The notes beneath the pieces were generated by a model. That model saw only the letters and a list, made by a program, of their open reading frames with translations. It was not told the origin of the DNA and made no database searches. Of a DNA stretch of 46,496 bases, positions 41,132-46,496 are shown piece by piece (position 1 is the first letter of the stretch; each line of letters starts with the position of its first letter). The DNA lies in the NCBI GenBank assembly GCA_016235265.1, contig JACRLI010000014.1, positions 1-46,496 of the forward strand, read 5' to 3'. A program made the translations under genes and the position numbers. This DNA comes from Candidatus Eisenbacteria bacterium (lineage in GTDB: Bacteria; Eisenbacteria; RBG-16-71-46; JACRLI01).

Positions 41132-42060
41132 TCCTGCTCCAGTTCCCGCCGCCTCGCCTCGAGGTAGTCGCGCAACTCAGGCCCGGCCGCCCGCGCGCGG
41201 GCCAGGCGGCCCTCGTAGAGCACCCGGGCCTCCGTGGCGCGGCCCATGGTAAGCAGGCACCAGGTGCGGGCGAGCAGCGCATCCGCCCACTCGGTGCCCG
41301 CCTCGCCGCGCTGCTCCAGGGACTGCAGCCGCAGCGCGGCGGCGGTCTCGCGCGGCGCGAACCACCCGGCGTGTCGCCGGCTCACATCCGTAACCATGGA
41401 ATCCCGGACCTCCAGGAGCCGCTCGCGCGCGGGAGGGTCGAGGCGCTGCTCCGGCCAGCCCTCCGCGTGCGGCTCCACGGCGAACACCAGCGGCCCTTCC
41501 CCCTTGCGCATCGCGAACAGACTCTTGGGAACGAGGCTCGGGGTGCGCGTGAGCCAGCAGCGAATCCGGCCCTTCGAGAGCCCCAGCGCCTCGATCCACT
41601 GCCCGGTGAGCGGCCGCTCGCGCACCGCATGGCGCAGCACCACGTCCGGCTGGCCGTCCCCGTTGATGTCGGCGCCCATCCAGGCGGTGTCGGGGGACAC
41701 GGATTCAAACGCGGAGGCCGAGGCGTGCCGCGTCGTCGCCGCGCCCGCCGCAAGCCCGCGCAGGAACACCGACTCGCGCGAGGCGTCCCGCTCGTAGCGG
41801 ACGGTGAGCGTGTCGCCGGGGCAGGGAAGGCTCCAGGAGGTGACGCTCCGCGCGGCCGGGCGCGGCGTGGCTCTTCCGGCGGCGGAGTCCGCAGCCACGC
41901 TTCCAGCCTGCGCCGCGGCCTGCCCCGGCGACAGCGGAACCGCCACGCCGCGCCCGCGCGGACCGCGCACGATCCCGGGCTGATGCAGTCGCACGGGCAC
42001 GAAATGGGTGTCGGCGTCGGCGAAGCACAGCAGCGGGGCGAGGATCAGCGCGGCGATCAT
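41116..42060 (-). CDS. Exported DxNGDG-motif protein, partner of the lipoprotein
   Basis: 314 residues. Short N-terminal signal (IAALILAPLLCFADADTHFV), then a variable linker (about 30-75). A domain follows with WMGADINGDGQPDVVLRHAV, again the FG-GAP-type calcium loop, and LFAMRKGEGPLVFAVEPHA. The C-terminal half has a helical hairpin (ALLARTWCLLTMGRATEARV) suggesting a TPR-like helix pair. It has the same two-part plan (beta domain with DxNGDG, then helices) as the next gene, so the pair probably arose by duplication. No known function. Confidence 0.65.
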   Translation of the reverse strand: MIAALILAPLLCFADADTHFVPVRLHQPGIVRGPRGRGVAVPLSPGQAAAQAGSVAADSAAGRATPRPAARSVTSWSLPCPGDTLTVRYERDASRESVFLRGLAAGAATTRHASASAFESVSPDTAWMGADINGDGQPDVVLRHAVRERPLTGQWIEALGLSKGRIRCWLTRTPSLVPKSLFAMRKGEGPLVFAVEPHAEGWPEQRLDPPARERLLEVRDSMVTDVSRRHAGWFAPRETAAALRLQSLEQRGEAGTEWADALLARTWCLLTMGRATEARVLYEGRLARARAAGPELRDYLEARRRELEQEWGGN

Positions 42061-42072
42061 GGGAGGGCCCGA

Positions 42073-42582
42073 CTAGTTTCCGGCGTCGCGGGGCGCCCGG
42101 ACCGGCCGCGAGGGAATCCACGCCAGTCCCAGCGCGAGGAGCGCCAGCATCGCCTGGGCCCGGCCGAGCCGCTCGGACATGCCGTGCATCTGTTCGAGCC
42201 GCGCGCCGGTGGGTCCCTCCCCGCGGTGCGCGCCGGCGCGGCGAAGCTGGTCAATCTGCGGATTGGTGCCCAGCGTGGACGCGGCCCCCGCGGCCAGCAG
42301 CACGACCAGCAGGGCCACGTTCAGGTTGATCAATGCGCGCGGGCGGGCGCCGGCGCCCAGGCGCAGGAACTCGCCGGCGATCAGGATCGCCATGAGCAGC
42401 TGCACCCACCGGTCGAAGCCCAGGAAGACGGGGGCCATCACCGCGGCCGCGTCGGCGCGCGCCAGCCCCGAGTGCAGGAACACCCGTGGGGCCACCAGTG
42501 CGCCGAGGACGGCCAGGCCCCCCGCCCACAGGACCAGGGACACCGTGGTGAGCAACAGGCCGAAGCGCTCGCGGGCGGTCAT
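42073..42582 (-). CDS. DUF4149-family integral membrane protein
   Basis: 169 residues, four membrane segments (RFGLLLTTVSLVLWAGGLAV, VFLGFDRWVQLLMAILIAGE, ALINLNVALLVVLLAAGAAS, AQAMLALLALGLAWIPS). This is the DUF4149/TMEM205-like pattern, with a charged loop QIDQLRRAGAHRGEGPTGAR before the last helix. Function unknown. It leads an operon with the two DxNGDG proteins (12-base gap). Confidence 0.85.
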   Translation of the reverse strand: MTARERFGLLLTTVSLVLWAGGLAVLGALVAPRVFLHSGLARADAAAVMAPVFLGFDRWVQLLMAILIAGEFLRLGAGARPRALINLNVALLVVLLAAGAASTLGTNPQIDQLRRAGAHRGEGPTGARLEQMHGMSERLGRAQAMLALLALGLAWIPSRPVRAPRDAGN

Positions 42583-42883
42583 GGCCGCGGAACGCGCCCG
42601 TCGGGCCCGGGTTTCGGACCGGGGGCTGGGGGTGGGGATGAGGCTGGGGATGGTTTCATGGTGAGTCCAAGGTAGGTGCGCGTGCGGGGAGCGTCAAGAC
42701 GGGGCTGCCGGCCGGGCCGCCGGCGACGCGCGGCAGGGGGCCGCCGGCAGCGAAGGTCGGTGGTGGGTACCCATGAAGGACGTTCCCCCGTACAATCCCG
42801 GCTTCGTCCCGTGCGCCGCCACGGCCGCCCGCCGCGCCGCACCCCTGATGCCCGTACGGAAGCCGGATCCACGGGGACCGACC
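42583..42883. other. Divergent intergenic region
   Basis: About 300 bases between the DUF4149 gene (minus) and the SpoIIE-phosphatase gene (plus). It holds the candidate plus-strand -10 box at 42791-42796 and otherwise GC-rich sequence with no recognised gene. An in-frame ATG at 42773 would extend the phosphatase upstream, but that stretch has no family character and would precede the promoter. Confidence 0.5.
42791..42796 (+). promoter_or_regulatory. Candidate -10 box for the SpoIIE-phosphatase gene
   Basis: TACAAT, 5/6 match, 88 bases before the ATG at 42884. No good -35 at 16-18 bases. It supports the downstream start because an ATG at 42773 would lie upstream of the transcript. Confidence 0.35.
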
Positions 42884-45511
42884 ATGACTCGACGCCCGAG
42901 CCCGAAACCCGCGACGCTGCTGCTGGGCAAGCCCCAGCCGCCGGCGGAGGACCGCACCCGCGACGTGCGGCTCACTCCGCTGCTGCTGCTCTCGCTCGCG
43001 GGCACCGCGCTCACCGTGGCGTTGCCCGCGTTCCCCCTGCTGGGACTGCTGCGGGCAGCCCTCTCCGCGGCAGCGGTGTGGGCGCTCTTCCGCGCGCGCC
43101 GGCGGCCCGCGGGCCAGCTCCTCGGCGGACGCCTCGCGGGCTTCTACCGGCCCTTCTGGATGTTGTTCACCGGTCTCGTGGGATTCGCCAACCCGGGCGC
43201 GGGAGCGTGGACGGGTCTGCTCCTGGGCTTCTTCGCGCGCGGCTCGCTCACCCCCTGGGTGCGCGCGCGGCGCTCCGCCGCGCTGGGCCTGCTGCTGCTG
43301 ACGTGCGTGGCCGCCTATGCCGTTCCGGCGCTGCTGGGGGTGGGCACGCAGATGTCCGGTCCCGGCCTGCTGGTGATGAGCACCGGGGATGACGGCGGCC
43401 TGGTGACGCGCCCGCCCGCGGGGTCTCCCGCCGGGGCGGTGCGCGTGGTGACGGGAGCGCTCTACAGCCTGATGCAGGCCTGGCTGTTGCTGGCCGCGGT
43501 GCGCGGCGCGGCCGAGCTGCTGCGCCGCTGGATCCGGCGCTCTTCCATCCGCACCAAGCTGGTGGTGGCCTTCGGGTTGTTCGCCATCACCCCGGCGGTG
43601 CTGGCGGTGATCTTCGTGGGCATCTCCGCCTGGGTGCGCTCCGGGGAGTTCCGGGCGCGGGCGCTCGCCGAGGAGCTGCAGGCCCATTCCGCGACGGGGG
43701 CGTGGATGCGCGCGCAGCAGGCGGGCGCGGTTCCGGCATCCGGGACGGAACTGGCGGCCCGCCTGCGGGGCAGGGCCGCACTGTTCCGCGGGCAGGGAGT
43801 GTCCGCGATGGCGTTGGAGCGCGGCCCCGCCGGGTGGTGGGTGGCGGGCGCCGTGGGCGGCCCCGATTCCCTGTTCACTCCCGCGTCGGCGCCGGTGAAC
43901 GACAGCGGGCAGGTGGTGCGCGGCCTGGTGCTGCGGGCCGGCGGGTTCCACTGGGCCGAAACCGCGGTGTGGCCGCGCGGCGGGGACTCGCTGGCGCTGG
44001 TCACCTACGAACCCGTGGACACCGCGAGGCTCACCGCGTTCGGGCGGCAGATGCGCTGCGATCCAATCCTGTGGGGCGCGCCCTCGATGACTTCAGGCAG
44101 CACCCGCGTGAGTGTCTCCGACCGCGGCACGCGCGTGGGGGTCGCACAATCCGCCCAGGAGGGATTCAAGGCGGGCGTGGACGCCGCCCGCGATTCACGC
44201 CGGGATGTGCGGGCGCAGCGGCGCCCCGGCACGCGGGCGGCGATCCCGCCGGCCGCCTGGGCGGACTCCCTGGAGCGCCGGCGGGCGGCCGCGCTCACCG
44301 ATTCGCTCACCCGCAGCCTGGGAGTCATCTCGGTGGGGGGCGGGCGCTTCGCCGGCCTGGGCAATCGCCTGCTGCTCTCGAAGGAGCCCGTTCCCGGCTC
44401 GGACCTGCCGTGCGACAACTGGGACCGGCACTCCTGGCGACGGGGTTCGGCGGTGCTGCTGGCGCGGGTGGACTTCTGGGAGACGGCCGGCCTCAAGGGC
44501 GGGGGCACCAGCACGGTGTCCTTCGCGTTCCTCATCGCGCTGTGGGTGGTGGGCGCCCTGTTCCTGATCGTGATGCTGGTGGCGATGATGTACGGCTCAC
44601 GCACCGCCGGCTTCATCACCCGGGGGGTGGCCAACCTGGGAGCCGCCACGGCCCGCGTGCAGCAGGGTGACTTCACCGCCCGGGTCACGGTGCCCTCGGA
44701 GGATGAGCTGGGGGAGCTGGCGGGAGCGTTCAACCGCATGGCAGCGGGCCTGGAGGAGGGCCAGCGCGCGGTGGTGGAGCGCGAGCACCTCCGCCGCGAG
44801 CTGGAGCTGGCACGGCGCATCCAGGCCCGGCTGCTGCCCGCCGGTCCTCCGGCGTGGCCGCGACTGGACGTGGCCGCCGCCAACGCCATGAGCCTCCAGG
44901 TGGGCGGCGACTACTTCGACTTCCTGGAGGTGGCGGAGGGCCGGATCGGCTTCTGCGTGGCCGACGTGTCCGGCAAGGGGGTGGGCGCCGCCCTCCTGAT
45001 GAGCAACGTGAAGGCCGCGCTGCAGGCGCACGCGGCCGCGCACGCCTCGTCGGCCGAGATCGTGGGCGGCGTGAACCGCCTGCTGGAGAGCAGCGTGGAG
45101 ACCGGGAAGTTCGTGACCCTGTTCCTGGGCGTGCTGGATCCCGCCTCGCTCACGCTGGAGTACGTGAATGCCGGCCACCCGGCGCCGATCCTGCTGCGGG
45201 GCGATGGGAGCGTGGAGCGCCTCGAGACCGGCGGATTCGTGCTGGGAGTGATGGGGGACGCCGTCTACGAGGAGGGCCGCGTGGCGCTGGCCCCGGGCGA
45301 CGTGCTGGCGCTCTACACCGACGGCGTCAACGAGGCCCAGGGCGAGGGGGAGGAACTGTACGGCGACGAGCGGGCCGAAGCGGTGCTGAGGCGCGGCAAG
45401 GGCGGTTCCGCCGCCGACATCCTCTCGAGCCTGGTGGCCGACGTGCGCGCCTTCGAGGGCGCGCGCGGCCCGAGCGACGACCTGACCGCCATGGTGCTGC
45501 GGGTGAAGTAG
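42884..45511 (+). CDS. Membrane sensor with HAMP and PP2C SpoIIE-type phosphatase domain
   Basis: 875 residues. N-terminal membrane bundle (about 25-165), a membrane helix (226-249, VVAFGLFAITPAVLAVIFVG), an extracytoplasmic sensing domain of about 290 residues (250-543) with no family I know, a second helix (544-570), HAMP (577-625: VQQGDFTARVTVPSEDELGE, FNRMAAGLEE), and a SpoIIE/RsbU phosphatase (about 652-874). The phosphatase metal residues are intact: GGDYFDF, VADVSGKGVGAALL, YTDGVNEA, SDDLTAMV. It would dephosphorylate an anti-anti-sigma-like STAS protein in a partner-switching system; STAS and RsbW-type kinase genes are not in the window. Confidence 0.9.
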   Translation: MTRRPSPKPATLLLGKPQPPAEDRTRDVRLTPLLLLSLAGTALTVALPAFPLLGLLRAALSAAAVWALFRARRRPAGQLLGGRLAGFYRPFWMLFTGLVGFANPGAGAWTGLLLGFFARGSLTPWVRARRSAALGLLLLTCVAAYAVPALLGVGTQMSGPGLLVMSTGDDGGLVTRPPAGSPAGAVRVVTGALYSLMQAWLLLAAVRGAAELLRRWIRRSSIRTKLVVAFGLFAITPAVLAVIFVGISAWVRSGEFRARALAEELQAHSATGAWMRAQQAGAVPASGTELAARLRGRAALFRGQGVSAMALERGPAGWWVAGAVGGPDSLFTPASAPVNDSGQVVRGLVLRAGGFHWAETAVWPRGGDSLALVTYEPVDTARLTAFGRQMRCDPILWGAPSMTSGSTRVSVSDRGTRVGVAQSAQEGFKAGVDAARDSRRDVRAQRRPGTRAAIPPAAWADSLERRRAAALTDSLTRSLGVISVGGGRFAGLGNRLLLSKEPVPGSDLPCDNWDRHSWRRGSAVLLARVDFWETAGLKGGGTSTVSFAFLIALWVVGALFLIVMLVAMMYGSRTAGFITRGVANLGAATARVQQGDFTARVTVPSEDELGELAGAFNRMAAGLEEGQRAVVEREHLRRELELARRIQARLLPAGPPAWPRLDVAAANAMSLQVGGDYFDFLEVAEGRIGFCVADVSGKGVGAALLMSNVKAALQAHAAAHASSAEIVGGVNRLLESSVETGKFVTLFLGVLDPASLTLEYVNAGHPAPILLRGDGSVERLETGGFVLGVMGDAVYEEGRVALAPGDVLALYTDGVNEAQGEGEELYGDERAEAVLRRGKGGSAADILSSLVADVRAFEGARGPSDDLTAMVLRVK

Positions 45512-45592
45512 GGCGCCGGGGGCCGGCCTGTCGGGGGGCGCGCGGCGGCCGGATCGAGCGGTGCCGGCGCCGGACCGCGCCGCGGAAAAGCA

Positions 45593-45620
45593 GCGGGGAC
45601 GGCCGCCTGGCCGCCCCCGC
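45593..45620. terminator. Terminator hairpin between convergent genes
   Basis: GCGGGG-A-CGGC (45593-45603) pairs with GCCG-C-CCCCGC (45610-45620), ten pairs with one A/C mismatch. It lies between the phosphatase stop (45511) and the lysine-rich gene stop (45658). Confidence 0.55.
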
Positions 45621-45657
45621 GCTCTCAGAGAAGAAGTCGCGCCGAAGAGTGGTTCGC

Positions 45658-45780
45658 CTACTTCTTGGCCTTGCGGGCTTTTTTCTTGGCGACCTTCTTC
45701 TTGGCAGCCTTCTTCGCGACCTTCTTCTTGGCGACCTTCTTCTTCGCGACCTTCTTCTTGGCAGCCTTCTTCTTCGCCAT
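45658..45780 (-). CDS. Possible separate 40-residue H1-like basic peptide (internal start)
   Basis: ATG at 45780, in frame with the long protein, is preceded by AAGGAAGGGGG at a suitable distance (about 8 bases from the run). It would make a 40-residue peptide MAKKKAAKKKVAKKKV... ending RKAKK, composed almost wholly of Ala, Lys and Val in AKKKV units. Small lysine-repeat peptides of this sort occur as stand-alone nucleoid proteins. Overlapping the longer gene, it may be an alternative product or the only real one if the long reading is broken. Confidence 0.4.
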   Translation of the reverse strand: MAKKKAAKKKVAKKKVAKKKVAKKAAKKKVAKKKARKAKK

Positions 45781-46416
45781 CTGTGTAGCCCCCTTCCTTG
45801 AGGTCAATCGAGGCGCGGCCTTCGCACGATGCTTCGGCTTGGGCACGGCCTGCTTCGCGGTGGCCTTCTTCTTCGGCGCGGACTTCTTCGGGGAAGACTT
45901 CTTCGCGGAGGGTTTCTTCTTCCGGGACGCCCCGGTGGCGGGCCCGGGTCTGGCGGCGCTGGCCGCGGACCTCTTCACAGGCTTCCGGGCGGGCTTCGGT
46001 GCCGGCTTCGATGCGGGCTTGCGGGCGGGCCCGGCGGCCTTCGCGGGCGCGGGCTTCGGGGTCGCCACCGGCTTCACGACGGGGGGCTCGGGGCGCGCCA
46101 CGGCGGGCGCGGCGGCCCTCGGCGCCGCGGGCCTCGCGGGCGGCCGGGGATCGGGTCGGGACGGCGGCGGCAGGCGCATGTCGTCAAAGCCCAGGTCCAG
46201 CTCGAGGTCCATGCCCTCCTCGAGGTCCCCCTCGGCCGCCGCCTCCAGCGCCAGCTGCGCCTCGGTCTGCTGCTCGAGCACCCGCTTGAGGGCTTCGAGC
46301 ACCTCGGACCAGGCGATGTCGTGCCAGGAGCGGGCCTGCTCCCAATCCTCCGAATCGCCCCAGCCCGAATGCACCAGGTGCACACTGGTGCCCTCCGCAT
46401 CCGGCTCGAAGGCCAC
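45658..46416 (-). CDS. Lysine-rich histone H1-like protein with truncated AHSA1-like N-terminus
   Basis: 252 residues from GTG 46416. Residues 1-80 read as the end of an AHSA1/SRPBCC domain (GTSVHLVHSGWGDSEDWEQA, IAWSEVLEALKRVLEQQTEA). A Pro/Ala/Lys linker follows (80-210), then a basic tail of AKKKV repeats (about 214-252) as in histone H1-like bacterial DNA-binding proteins. The frame continues a few codons upstream (TTSGGVESVAFEPD) to TGA at 46465-46467 without a start. The front of the AHSA1 domain is missing, so the gene is truncated or frameshifted at the window edge. The basic tail suggests nucleoid binding. Confidence 0.65.
   Translation of the reverse strand: MAFEPDAEGTSVHLVHSGWGDSEDWEQARSWHDIAWSEVLEALKRVLEQQTEAQLALEAAAEGDLEEGMDLELDLGFDDMRLPPPSRPDPRPPARPAAPRAAAPAVARPEPPVVKPVATPKPAPAKAAGPARKPASKPAPKPARKPVKRSAASAARPGPATGASRKKKPSAKKSSPKKSAPKKKATAKQAVPKPKHRAKAAPRLTSRKGATQMAKKKAAKKKVAKKKVAKKKVAKKAAKKKVAKKKARKAKK
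45672..45780. repeat. 15-bp coding tandem repeats (AKKKV units)
   Basis: Near-identical 15-base units of the form GACCTTCTTCTTGGC repeat through this stretch, encoding AKKKV on the minus strand. Such runs expand and contract by slippage. Confidence 0.75.
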
Positions 46417-46437
46417 GCTCTCAACTCCGCCCGAAGT

Positions 46438-46469
46438 TGTCAGGCAGGATGCAAACCCGCTATGTCAGG
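46438..46469. repeat. Pair of TGTCAGG direct repeats at the window edge
   Basis: TGTCAGG at 46438-46444 and 46463-46469, 25 bases start to start. They flank the point where the AHSA1-like domain of the lysine-rich gene is cut off. They could be an element end or an operator; too short to decide. Confidence 0.35.
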
Positions 46470-46496
46470 AAAATCGGGTGAGGGGAGAGGAGCAAA

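Noticed and set aside
42773..42883. Upstream ATG for the SpoIIE phosphatase
   Set aside because: It would lie upstream of the TACAAT box, and the added sequence has no family character.
45672..45780. CRISPR or regulatory repeat
   Set aside because: The 15-base period is explained by AKKKV codons in a lysine-rich protein.

Overview
This 46.5 kb window is GC-rich bacterial chromosome with dense, short-spaced operons and many GTG/TTG starts. TonB-dependent and FadL-type outer-membrane proteins, several signal-peptide and lipoprotein genes, and a giant secreted protein ending in a FlgD-like / T9SS-type C-terminal domain point to a diderm of the FCB kind, such as Eisenbacteria or Gemmatimonadota-like lineages. 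That placement is inference from domain style; there is no rRNA or tRNA to anchor it.

Layout. 1-225: right end of an ISL3-type insertion sequence that has cut the 5' end off a giant Ig/TIG-domain surface protein (to 5082). 5111-5700: a strong hairpin, then decayed remnants of an ECF sigma factor and of another FlgD-like domain. 5765-8518: MoeB/MoeZ, a SAM methyltransferase and an HD phosphohydrolase. 8563-8670: three 36-bp tandem repeats. 8666-13579 (minus): tightly coupled operon of LytS-type histidine kinase, secreted TPR protein, TonB-dependent receptor and LytTR response regulator. 13788-17659 (minus): operon of MFS exporter, ETF-ubiquinone oxidoreductase and SPFH/prohibitin protein. 17660-18315: long non-coding stretch with a promoter, serial hairpins and a 17-bp-stem terminator. 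18316-20391: secreted LolA-like protein and a zinc-type MDR dehydrogenase. 20491-23095: promoter, MBOAT acyltransferase and SGNH protein (polysaccharide O-acetylation), terminator. 23166-26237 (minus): NfeD protease, slipin and a secreted START-like protein. 26286-26981: pcm, apparently leaderless. 27065-29688 (minus): FadL-type porin plus SGNH lipoprotein, preceded by six 11-bp phased repeats. 29858-31637: DUF1579, SRPBCC and DinB proteins. 31731-33116: tryptophanase. 33193-35432: NatAB-like ABC exporter. 35545-37476: large polytopic membrane protein. 37713-39252: precorrin-2-dehydrogenase-like and HemC-like pair, the latter lacking its catalytic cysteine. 39312-40124: arylamine N-acetyltransferase. 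40223-42582: DUF4149 protein and two exported proteins with a DxNGDG motif. 42884-45511: HAMP-SpoIIE phosphatase. 45658-46416: lysine-rich histone H1-like protein with a truncated AHSA1-like head.

The best candidates for undescribed biology are the kinase-TPR-TonB receptor-LytTR operon, which looks like a complete outer-membrane sensing/uptake circuit; the HemC-like protein with lost catalytic residues paired with an altered SirC-like protein; the helically phased 11-bp repeat array upstream of the FadL/SGNH operon; and the structured non-coding stretch at 18041-18225.
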